Part shown: positions 54,276 to 62,187 of the stretch, piece after piece
How positions within the stretch are numbered: position 1 is the stretch's first letter
How the letters are laid out: the number at the start of each line of letters is the position of its first letter
NCBI GenBank assembly: GCA_902826835.1
Contig: CADEGH010000006.1
Span: 165,711-229,710 of the forward strand
Direction: 5' to 3'
DNA: 64,000 nucleotides
DNA from: an uncultured bacterium
GTDB taxonomy: Bacteria; Planctomycetota; GCA-002687715
The notes under the pieces: model-generated
What the model was told of the DNA's origin: nothing
Database searches by the model: none
Seen by the model: the letters and a program-made list of their open reading frames with translations, nothing else
Translations under genes and position numbers: made by a program

Positions 54276-55216
54276 TCTGGCTTCTCCCCCTCTTCGCGTC
54301 GGTGGCGGCCCTCGCCTTTCCTCTGCCGGTCTACGCGGCAAGCCTCGCCCTCTTCGGACTCCCCCACGTACTCGCGGAATTGCGCTACGTCGACCTGCGG
54401 TTCGTACCCGGGAGTCGGTCGCGGCCATTGTTCTTGGCGCTCGGGTTGGTCTTGGTTCTCGCGGGCCTGCGGGGATGGTCCTTGCTCGGGCTTGGTCGGA
54501 CCGGTGCGATCGCTCCGTACGAGATCGCCCTCATAGCTCTCCTATCTCTCGGCACTGCCCTCTTTACGAAAGGCACACCGAGGCTGATCTGCGTCGCGGT
54601 TGGGATGGGAGTCCTCTTTGGAGCCAGTCTCAATATCGCTGCGACTCTCGTCGTGATCGCGTTTCTGCACAATCTGACTCCGGTCTTGTTTCTCGCGGAG
54701 CGGCTGGAGGGGGCCGCGCGGACGAGGGCGATGCGCGCAGCGGCTTGGGCTTTCCTGGTAATCCCGCTCCTGATGGCCGGAGTCGCATCGGCCGTGACGA
54801 TCGAATCCACTCTCGTCATCGTCCTCGGAGGCGTCGGGGATCTGAGGGCTCACCTCGGATCCTACATCCCACCCGGACTCGTGGATCGTGATTGGGCGGT
54901 CACTTTCTTTGCGATCGCGGCCTACCTTCAGGTCATGCACTACGCGGTGGTCCTCCACGTTCTCCCGAAACTCGTGCCGTCGGAGGAGCCCCAGGCATTG
55001 GTGCCTTGGCCCTGCCGTGGTCGCCGGATCCTGCTTCTCGGCCTCGCAAGCGCCCCACTCACCGTTGCCTTCTGTTTGGATTTTGCGAGCGCCCGCGCGA
55101 CCTATGCCGTGTTTGCCGCCGTGCATGTATGGATCGAGGTTCCGGCCCTCTTGGGAGCCTGGAAATCGCTAGGATCCCCCGGACTCGTCACGTCGGCCGC
55201 CGGAGCCCCCTCGTGA
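54272..55216 (+). CDS. Polytopic membrane protein of unknown function
   Basis: A 314-aa protein starting with GTG inside the LysM gene stop (GTGA). About eight to nine hydrophobic segments are visible. Two conserved-looking His features lie at membrane borders: FGLPHVLAELRYVD near the N-terminus, and VMHYAVVLHVLPK near residue 220. His at such places could bind metal, and weakly recalls Brp/Blh-like dioxygenases, but the match is not good enough to name it. It overlaps the next gene by GTGA. Confidence 0.65.
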   Translation: MIWLLPLFASVAALAFPLPVYAASLALFGLPHVLAELRYVDLRFVPGSRSRPLFLALGLVLVLAGLRGWSLLGLGRTGAIAPYEIALIALLSLGTALFTKGTPRLICVAVGMGVLFGASLNIAATLVVIAFLHNLTPVLFLAERLEGAARTRAMRAAAWAFLVIPLLMAGVASAVTIESTLVIVLGGVGDLRAHLGSYIPPGLVDRDWAVTFFAIAAYLQVMHYAVVLHVLPKLVPSEEPQALVPWPCRGRRILLLGLASAPLTVAFCLDFASARATYAVFAAVHVWIEVPALLGAWKSLGSPGLVTSAAGAPS

Positions 55217-55533
55217 GAGATCTGCTTCCATACTTGGTCCCCTTTGTCGCCACGGTGAGCATCGAAACGGGAATCGCGTCGCTCAGTCCTCGCTGGCGCA
55301 TTCGACGACTCATCCTAATGGTGCTCTTTGCGAATTGCCTGACTCATCCCGTAGCCTTCACTCTCTACGAACAGGATGTTCTGACTTGGCTGCCGCTCGA
55401 GATTCTCGTCACCGCGACCGAAACTCTCGTCTATGCTCGGCTCGCGCCCATGCCGCTCCCGACCGCCCTGCGCATGGGCGTCCTCACCAACGCCGTGACC
55501 GCCGGCCTGGCTTGGATCCTTCGATACTTCTGA
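55213..55533 (+). CDS. Small membrane protein
   Basis: A 106-aa protein with a GTG start overlapping the previous stop (GTGA at 55213-55216). It has three or four hydrophobic segments and a block MVLFANCLTHPVAF followed by LEILVTATETLVYARL, a pattern seen in small uncharacterised integral membrane proteins (N-x-x-T-H-P followed by E-x5-E-x3-Y). It is the third gene of the LysM cassette. No function can be assigned. Confidence 0.65.
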   Translation: MRDLLPYLVPFVATVSIETGIASLSPRWRIRRLILMVLFANCLTHPVAFTLYEQDVLTWLPLEILVTATETLVYARLAPMPLPTALRMGVLTNAVTAGLAWILRYF

Positions 55534-55546
55534 GGACACCCCATCC

Positions 55547-56617
55547 GTGACCACTCGCACTCCCGCCGTCGCTTGTCTCGTTGCTCTCATTTCGTTCTCG
55601 GCGATGGCCCAGCCGACCGCCGCCGATCGGACGCGGACGGCGCTTCAGAAAATCGTGGACAGCGGAACGCCCGGTGTGGGCGCAGCCGTGATGGTTGGCG
55701 GGAAGGTCACCTTTGCGGACGGCGTCGGCTTCGCGGATGTGGAATCACAGGTTCCCGTCACGGCGAAGACTCGATTCCGCATCGCCAGCATTTCCAAGTC
55801 GATCACCGCCGCCCTCATGTTGCGTTTGGTCGACCAAAAGAAGCTCGACCTCAACTCGTCGGTGCGCACCCATCTCCCGGACCTCGCCGAGCGCTACGAG
55901 CCCGTGACGCTGCGGCGTCTGGCGGGGCACCTGGGCGGCATTCGCCATTATCGCGGTCAGGAGTTTCTGAGCACGATCGCATACCCGACCGTGAGTTCAG
56001 CGCTCGGAGTCTTCATCAACGATCCCTTCGCGGAACAGGTCGGCGCGAAGTACCACTACACCACCTACGGCTTCACCCTGCTCAGCGCCGCGCTCGAGAA
56101 GGCGGGCGGCGGGAGTTTCCTCGAACTCTTGCAGCAGCTTGTTCTCGCGCCGCTGGAAATGGCCGAGACTGGGCCCGATGAGTGGAGGAAGGTCATTCCC
56201 TATCGGGCGCGCGGTTACGAACAGGACTCGTCGGGCGCTTTGGCGAACGCGCCTTCGGTCGACAATTCCAACAAGTGGGCGGGCGGCGGGCTTGTGGCAA
56301 CCCTTTCCGATCTCGGCCGGTTCGGACAAGCTCATGTGCGGCCCGGATTTCTCAGTGAAGCCACCTGGAACCAGTTGTTCGTTCCCGGCAAGAACGCCGA
56401 CCAATCTTCGACGCACTACAGCCTGGGGTGGGGAACCGGGACGATCCAAGGCAACGAGCGCTACCTGAGCCACAGCGGCGGGGCGATCGGCGGGTCTTCC
56501 TTCTTGCTCGTCCTTCCCGATCGGGAGGTCGTGGTGGCGTTGGCGGCCAACCGGTCCCAGAGCTCCCTCAACCTCGCACTCGCCCGACGCATCGCCGATC
56601 ATTGGAAGAGCCAGTGA
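55547..56617 (+). CDS. Serine hydrolase of the class C beta-lactamase fold
   Basis: A 356-aa exported protein, GTG start with a signal ending SFSAMAQ. The nucleophile motif S-x-x-K is Ser81-x-x-Lys84 (ASISKSITAA), the Tyr motif lies in YHYTTYGFTLL, and the third motif is HSGGAIGGSS. These belong to the beta-lactamase/D-alanyl carboxypeptidase/esterase family. In environmental bacteria most are esterases or peptidases rather than antibiotic resistance enzymes. It lies 13 bases after the small membrane protein and may be in the same transcript. Confidence 0.88.
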   Translation: MTTRTPAVACLVALISFSAMAQPTAADRTRTALQKIVDSGTPGVGAAVMVGGKVTFADGVGFADVESQVPVTAKTRFRIASISKSITAALMLRLVDQKKLDLNSSVRTHLPDLAERYEPVTLRRLAGHLGGIRHYRGQEFLSTIAYPTVSSALGVFINDPFAEQVGAKYHYTTYGFTLLSAALEKAGGGSFLELLQQLVLAPLEMAETGPDEWRKVIPYRARGYEQDSSGALANAPSVDNSNKWAGGGLVATLSDLGRFGQAHVRPGFLSEATWNQLFVPGKNADQSSTHYSLGWGTGTIQGNERYLSHSGGAIGGSSFLLVLPDREVVVALAANRSQSSLNLALARRIADHWKSQ

Positions 56618-56725
56618 ACTTCGGGTCTATCGCGGCCCCGAGCGGCGGCCGCACATCCACGAAGGCGACCGAGGCAGCCCAAGTGTAGGCGCGCCCCAGC
56701 TTCCCGCCGGCCTCGATGCGAAGCT

Positions 56726-57613
56726 TCAACCTCCTCGCTTCGGCGTGGTGCCACCGAGCTCGGCCTTGCGGAACATGTCGGCCTCGAGTGGGAAACTGAC
56801 CGAGTGCCCGCCGAGTTGGAACTCGACATGGCTGCCATCCAGATTGGCCTTCATCACCGAGACTTTGGGGTCGGCGGCCTTCCGCGTTCCCTTGACTTCC
56901 CGATCCAGGCCCAGGAACCGAAGGACCGGCTCCTCGCCGGGAACGATCGCCAGGATGGTGTCAGGTTGCTCCTGATCGTAGACCAGCCTCGCCACCGGGA
57001 ACGCTTCCTCCGCCTTGCCGGCGAGGATCGGATCAAATTCAGGACCCGACGGCAACTTCACCGTTTCGAGCGTCAGGCCGACCTTGCCGAACTTGGCCTT
57101 CTTCTTCGTGACCCCCAAGACTCGCCACGGCTGCTCCAGGATGTGCGGACCGAAGCGGATTCGAAACGTCAAATGGCCCGCTGCCTTGTCCGCTTTGTCC
57201 TTCGGAGCTTCAAGGTTGAGCTCCAGCTTGTCCGAAGGCGGAGTCTTGCCGGACACCTCGCTCTTGGTCAGGGGGAAATTCCCGAACTTCGGACCGTCCC
57301 GGTACGTCGTGCCACCCCGATGGAACAGGAGCGCCCACTCCCCCTCGCCGATTTTCAGGTTGAGGTTGTACTGTCCGGGGAAGACGACTCCGTCCTTTCG
57401 AACGAGGGCTCCCGCGAGCTCACAAGTCGTCGCCGATCCCGAACCCAGGCGCCACCAGGTTCCGGGGCGAGCCTGCTCCATCAAATCCGCCCGCCAGCGC
57501 AGGGCGCCGTGCTTGATTTCGATCGGGCCGGTCTCAGGGCTCTGGTATTTGGCGTTTTGGCCGGACGCCATCGAGACGAGTAGCCAAAAAGCGACCATCG
57601 TGAGGGGTTTCAT
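56726..57613 (-). CDS. Exported DUF2911-like protein
   Basis: A 295-aa protein starting at the Met of a signal peptide (MKPLTMVAFWLLVSMASGQ). The block LVRKDGVVFPGQYNLNLKIGE and EWALLFHRGG resembles DUF2911, a periplasmic beta-sandwich of unknown role. The remainder has charged Lys/Asp-rich segments. The match is moderate. It is divergent from the M14 carboxypeptidase gene. Confidence 0.6.
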   Translation of the reverse strand: MKPLTMVAFWLLVSMASGQNAKYQSPETGPIEIKHGALRWRADLMEQARPGTWWRLGSGSATTCELAGALVRKDGVVFPGQYNLNLKIGEGEWALLFHRGGTTYRDGPKFGNFPLTKSEVSGKTPPSDKLELNLEAPKDKADKAAGHLTFRIRFGPHILEQPWRVLGVTKKKAKFGKVGLTLETVKLPSGPEFDPILAGKAEEAFPVARLVYDQEQPDTILAIVPGEEPVLRFLGLDREVKGTRKAADPKVSVMKANLDGSHVEFQLGGHSVSFPLEADMFRKAELGGTTPKRGG

Positions 57614-57774
57614 GCAGGGTCTCCGAAGCAGGTGAAGCTCCACCCCGATAACCTCCGACGGGCGCCGACAATTCCTCAGAAACACCAACCCCGCTGCCGG
57701 TTTCCTGGCTTCCCGCGCTATGCTCTTTGCGACTTGCTCGGATTCCCCTCTCCCCCTGCCGCCGAGTTCGCCAC

Positions 57775-59580
57775 ATGGTGCTTCGTGCGTCCCCACTGCT
57801 CGCAATTCTCCTGTCCGCGGTCACCCTGTCCCAGACCCCTTCCCTACCGCCCTCGCCTGGCGGCGACCCCCTGTTTCGGGTCGCGGTCGCGTCCCCGAGT
57901 CCACTCTCCGATCGAGGCCGGCTGGAGCGCCTCGGCTACGACGTGAGTTGCCTGCCTCATGGCCCCGGGCACTTCGAAGCGGTGGTGAGCGCCGCGGAAT
58001 TGGCCGCGCTCCAAGCCGGAGGATTCACCGCGGCCGTCCTGGAGACCGCTCAGCCATTGGCTGACGTCGTGGCTACCGAGATCCCCGCTGGCTACCGGGA
58101 TCTGCCTGGCATCGAGGCCGCGATGGCAGCGTTCGCGCAGGCGCACCCGACCCTCGCCGTGGTGGTCGACATCTCAACCGTGTTTGGCCCCGGTCCAACG
58201 GTGGAGGGCCGCACCATCAAAGCCCTCAAAATCTCGGACAACGCGCCGGTCGACGAAGACGAGCCGAACGTCCTCTTCGCTTCCTGCCACCACTGCCGAG
58301 AAATCGTGACTCCCGAGATCTCGCTGGACATCATGGATCGCCTACTCACGGGGTACGGCGTCGATCCCGCGATTACCGCCGCCGTGAATAGCCAGGAAAT
58401 CTGGCTGATCCCCGTCCAGAATCCGGATGGACTCGCTTACACCTGGAGCACCAACAATCTGTGGCGCAAGAACCGCGCGCCCAACCAGAGCGGTTCGTTT
58501 GGCGTCGACCTGAACCGCAACTACGCGCTCGGGTGGTCCTCGAACTGCTCCGGTTCAACCAGTCCCACGTCGGAGACCTACAAGGGTGTCACCCCGGAGT
58601 CGGAACTGGAAACCCAAACCATGGTGGCGTTCTCGCGGGCCCGGCGTTTCGCCAAGGTGATGGACTATCACTCGACTGGCCGGGAAGTCTTGCTGGGTTA
58701 CCTCTGCAGCCCGCTGCCGGCGGCCCAAAACAGCCTCATCGACAGCCACGGAGTCGCCCTCTCGCAGCTCTCCGGATACGACACGCGCGAACCCTCGGCG
58801 GAGGGTGAACACCAGCAATGGCAGATCCGGGAGCAGACCAGCTACGCCTTTCTCACGGAAACCGCGACGAGCTTCCAGCCGACGTACCAGGCTGCGCTGG
58901 CGGAAGCCAACTTGACCTGGACGGCCGCGCTCCAGTTCCTCAGCGAGCCCATTCCCTTGACAGGACGAGTCACCAACGCGGTCACCGGAGCGCCTCTCGT
59001 CGCTCAAATCGATATCGCGGGGGCCGGTTGGGCCATGGGAGAAACCCGCCACAGCGAGTCTCGCTTCGGCCGGTACTCACTCTTCGTGCCGACTGGCCTC
59101 ACGACCCTCACCGTCTCGGCCCCTGGCTATTTACCTTCGACCCAAGCGGTGAGCGTGAGCCCTAATTCCACCGCGCTGCTGGATGTGGCGCTCACCCCGG
59201 GGATGGCACCCTTTACGGTGGAGTTCTCTACGAGTGGAGCTGGTCAAGGTGACTTGCGTCTCGGATTCGATGGAATCCCGAGCGACTGCAACTCCGGTTA
59301 CACCCTGATTTCGTTTGCGACCACGTTTCCGGTCGGAACCGGGCCAGCCTTGGGTCTCTGGCCGGATACCACGACCTTTGCGGCCTTCTTCGCCCCGCTC
59401 GGGCCAGGCTCGATATTCCACTGGACCTGGCCGGTGGTCGGGCTGTTTCCGGCCATCGACCTCGACTTGCCGCCCGGATCTGTACTCTTGCCGTTAGGCC
59501 AAAGCGTGGACGCCCTTGGCATCGCGGTGCGCACCGGCAATTCCCCGGTCGTTTCCCCGATTGTGCGGGCGACCTTTTGA
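57775..59580 (+). CDS. M14 zinc carboxypeptidase with carboxypeptidase-regulatory-like and C-terminal modules
   Basis: A 601-aa exported peptidase. The ATG at 57775 begins a signal peptide; the longer frame starts with TTG and lacks one. The zinc site is His-x-x-Glu in FASCHHCREIVTPE, with the later His in MDYHSTG and the catalytic Glu in AFLTETAT. NPDGLAYTW and FGVDLNRNYALGW are characteristic M14 blocks. A small beta domain (PLTGRVTNAVTGAP) follows the peptidase, then a C-terminal module like those in the secreted proteins at 3-587 and 62188-63765. It removes C-terminal residues from peptides outside the cytoplasm. Confidence 0.88.
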   Translation: MVLRASPLLAILLSAVTLSQTPSLPPSPGGDPLFRVAVASPSPLSDRGRLERLGYDVSCLPHGPGHFEAVVSAAELAALQAGGFTAAVLETAQPLADVVATEIPAGYRDLPGIEAAMAAFAQAHPTLAVVVDISTVFGPGPTVEGRTIKALKISDNAPVDEDEPNVLFASCHHCREIVTPEISLDIMDRLLTGYGVDPAITAAVNSQEIWLIPVQNPDGLAYTWSTNNLWRKNRAPNQSGSFGVDLNRNYALGWSSNCSGSTSPTSETYKGVTPESELETQTMVAFSRARRFAKVMDYHSTGREVLLGYLCSPLPAAQNSLIDSHGVALSQLSGYDTREPSAEGEHQQWQIREQTSYAFLTETATSFQPTYQAALAEANLTWTAALQFLSEPIPLTGRVTNAVTGAPLVAQIDIAGAGWAMGETRHSESRFGRYSLFVPTGLTTLTVSAPGYLPSTQAVSVSPNSTALLDVALTPGMAPFTVEFSTSGAGQGDLRLGFDGIPSDCNSGYTLISFATTFPVGTGPALGLWPDTTTFAAFFAPLGPGSIFHWTWPVVGLFPAIDLDLPPGSVLLPLGQSVDALGIAVRTGNSPVVSPIVRATF

Positions 59581-59623
59581 TTGGGCCGACCGTGGAAGCG
59601 GCCTCTGCGAAGCCCCGGCGCGG

Positions 59624-60040
59624 TCAGCCGAGTTCGGCGAGCAGTTTGGCAACCTGGTCCCTAATCAGATCTCTCACCTTCCGAAACTGATCGGGTGGCA
59701 AATCGCGTGGATCGGGGATCTGCCAATCGATGCGCCGCTCCGCGGCCACGGCCGGGCAAGCATCCCCGCACCCCATCGTCACCACGGCCGCGTAAGGCCC
59801 GCGGTCGAGGTCGCCAAGCCCCTTGGATTGGTGGGCCGACAAGTCGTACCCGATCTCGGCCATGCTCACGATCGCCTTCGGATTGACACGACCGCTCGGG
59901 CGAGATCCCGCACTCGCAGCCTCGAAGCGCCCCGCACTCAGCAGCCGCGCAAAAGCCTCGGCCATCTGGCTGCGATTAGAGTTTTCCACGCAAACGAACA
60001 AGATCTTTCTCTGGGTCACGGGCTTGCGATCAAGCGGCAT
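59624..60040 (-). CDS. arsC: Arsenate reductase (LMW-phosphatase type)
   Basis: A 138-aa protein of the thioredoxin-coupled ArsC family. The P-loop is VCVENSNRSQMAEAF with nucleophilic Cys17, and the later redox cysteines are in TMGCGDACP. It reduces arsenate to arsenite using thioredoxin. DPRDLPPDQFRKVRD is the usual general acid region. Its start overlaps the end of the aquaporin gene by 11 bases, so the pair forms one arsenic-handling operon. Confidence 0.9.
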   Translation of the reverse strand: MPLDRKPVTQRKILFVCVENSNRSQMAEAFARLLSAGRFEAASAGSRPSGRVNPKAIVSMAEIGYDLSAHQSKGLGDLDRGPYAAVVTMGCGDACPAVAAERRIDWQIPDPRDLPPDQFRKVRDLIRDQVAKLLAELG

Positions 60041-60734
60041 GGGGGGTTCCCTTTTCCTCGGCCCGGCAGCAACCCGGACGCTGCATCATGCGACAGGACC
60101 AAAGAGCGAGCTGGGCACCGATGGGAGTCGCGATCAAGTACAGCCAAAGCGCGGCGGTCTGTCCCGAGATGACAGCGGGCCCGAGCGAGCGCGCCGGATT
60201 CATCGATGCTCCGGTCCAAGGCCCGCCGAAGTAGGCCTCCAAAAAGACCACCGAGCCGATCGTGATCGCACACACGGATCGCGGCCACCGCATCCACTCA
60301 CTCACCCAGAGGATGGCTCCCGCAAGAGCAAACGTGAGGGCTACCTCCAGGGCAAACACGACCGGAATCGTGGTGCCCGGAAGACTCGAGCCCAAGTCGG
60401 GGTCGCCGGGAAACAGCAAGCTCAAGCTGAAGCTTGCCGCCAGTGCGGCCAGACTTTGGACGAGGGCGTAGGACAGCGCAGTTCGTCCGTTCAGATGCCC
60501 CATCTGCCAGGCAATCAGGGTCACCGCGGGATTGAGATGGGCGCCACTGGTGGCACCCAGGGCCAGGATCATGAGAGTCACGATCCCCCCGAACGCAAGC
60601 GAGATCCCCAACTGACCTAAGGCTCCCCCAGTTGCGCGATTCACGATGATGGAGCCGGTTCCCACCAGCACCAGCAGGAAAGTGCCGACCCACTCCGCTC
60701 CGAGCGCTTTCCACGTCGAGTGATCACGGCTCAT
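60030..60734 (-). CDS. MIP/aquaporin-family channel
   Basis: A 234-aa protein with six membrane helices and the two half-helix NPA motifs: SGAHLNPAVTLI and GASMNPARSLGP. In some bacteria a member (AqpS) next to arsC exports arsenite made by ArsC; this arrangement is reproduced here, with an 11-base overlap. The Met at 60734 is preferred; a Met nine codons upstream is possible. Water or glycerol transport cannot be excluded. Confidence 0.85.
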   Translation of the reverse strand: MSRDHSTWKALGAEWVGTFLLVLVGTGSIIVNRATGGALGQLGISLAFGGIVTLMILALGATSGAHLNPAVTLIAWQMGHLNGRTALSYALVQSLAALAASFSLSLLFPGDPDLGSSLPGTTIPVVFALEVALTFALAGAILWVSEWMRWPRSVCAITIGSVVFLEAYFGGPWTGASMNPARSLGPAVISGQTAALWLYLIATPIGAQLALWSCRMMQRPGCCRAEEKGTPHAA

Positions 60735-60814
60735 GGCAGGAGAATCGCTCAGCCCACCCATCCGTTCAAGAGACGACTCCGCCCCCTCAAGGGCGGTGAG
60801 CCGCGACGGCCGGA

Positions 60815-61876
60815 CTATCGAGTCGTGAGCGAGGTGCCCGAATCCGCACCGATTTCCACGAAGCTGATGCGCCGCGAGAGCTGCGCTTTCTTGTCGCCTT
60901 CTGGAAGCACTCGAACGGGGGCTCCGTCGACTTCAGCGTGCCCGATGATCATCGTGTTGACGCGAGCCGCGGACGCTGGCGGATCCAAAGCAAAGTCACG
61001 ACCTTCGTTGAGCCACACCCGCTGCGCGCTCAGGCCACTCGCCCAAATGCGACGGCCTTCACCCGACGCCGCGTCGGCCTCGACGATGTCACAGGGGATC
61101 CAGCCGTATCCCGGGATGAAGTACTCGGGCCAGCACCGGTAACCCGGATCGACACTTTCCTTGCCGAGATTGCGATCTAGGAGGCGATACCCCATTTGCA
61201 ATCGGGCGGGAATGCCGAGCGCGCGCGCCATCGCGATGAACAGCGAATGAAGGTCCGTGCAGCAACCGCCGCCTTGTTCGATGCACAGAGTGGCGTCGCC
61301 CACGCCGCAGCTCGGCTTGCTCGGATCCTTCGAATAGTGGTCGACTTGCTTGGCTACGTGTTCGAGAATCAACTGCGCCTTGAGGTACGGGTTTGTCTCC
61401 GACCCACAAGCCTGCTCGGCCATCCTGCGGATCGCTTCCGTCACAGTCATGTGGGGGCTATCGATCCGGAGAGACTCTGAGAAAATCGTCCGGTAGTCGG
61501 CAGAGAAATCGCCCACCCGAGCCGGATCAACCTGGACGAGCACTTGCTCTCGTCGCAGCACGTAGTCGACGATGACCTCGATCGTACCGGCCGGTGGCTT
61601 CTCGACCTCGACGTACAGAAACCGGTTGGCTCGGTCGGAATCATGCGCGATCCGCCACTTGCCGGGAGCAGACACTACCCTCAGGTCCAATATCTCCTGA
61701 TGACGGTTCTCCGTCGGCACCGAGACCCAGAATTTGAGGACGCCGGCGTGCTGCGGAATCTCGGTGACGCTGGCGATTTGTCGAACCCGGTAGATCCGGG
61801 CTGGCGGATCGATCGGAGTTGGCTCCTGGGCGTTCTGCAGCGACAGGACCAAACCAAGCAGGCTGAGGTAGGGCAT
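60815..61876 (-). CDS. Exported transglutaminase-like protein with altered catalytic site
   Basis: A 353-aa protein starting at the Met at 61876, where a signal peptide opens (LSLLGLVLSLQNAQ). It has the same layout as the lipoprotein at 12815-13918: a beta-rich N-terminal domain, then the transglutaminase core. The catalytic Cys is visible in QGGGCCTDLHSLFIA and Asp in WIPCDIVEA, but the catalytic His position reads GYRCWPEYF, i.e. Arg. This may abolish peptidase or crosslinking activity or shift the triad. It is divergent from the beta-helix gene. Confidence 0.8.
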   Translation of the reverse strand: MPYLSLLGLVLSLQNAQEPTPIDPPARIYRVRQIASVTEIPQHAGVLKFWVSVPTENRHQEILDLRVVSAPGKWRIAHDSDRANRFLYVEVEKPPAGTIEVIVDYVLRREQVLVQVDPARVGDFSADYRTIFSESLRIDSPHMTVTEAIRRMAEQACGSETNPYLKAQLILEHVAKQVDHYSKDPSKPSCGVGDATLCIEQGGGCCTDLHSLFIAMARALGIPARLQMGYRLLDRNLGKESVDPGYRCWPEYFIPGYGWIPCDIVEADAASGEGRRIWASGLSAQRVWLNEGRDFALDPPASAARVNTMIIGHAEVDGAPVRVLPEGDKKAQLSRRISFVEIGADSGTSLTTR

Positions 61877-62187
61877 TAGCTGAATCCGCGGGAAACGGTG
61901 TACAGGAGCATACCGTACGCCTTCGCAATTTCCGAACTCGGAAAGCCGCGTGGGCAGGAGAATGAGGCCGAACTCCGGTTCACTTCCGAATCTTCGAGAT
62001 GAGCGAATGGGCACCCGTCCAGTGGATCCGATTCAAAGGCGCGCCTCGGGAGTCCGTTTGGGGTCAAGACACCCCACCGGTTCTGCATCCTAGCCGCGCG
62101 GAACGCCCTGAGGTGACTTCCTTCCACTCCGACCTTACCCCGTGCTCGACCGGTCTGGTATCATGACAGAATCCAAGGGAGTCCTGC
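61877..62187. other. Intergenic region between divergent transglutaminase and beta-helix genes
   Basis: A 311-base region without a convincing gene. A ribosome-binding site (AGGGAG) lies just before the ATG at 62188. A short hairpin GGGGT-CAAGAC-ACCCC is the only other visible structure. Promoters for both genes should lie here but are not identifiable by eye. Confidence 0.5.
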
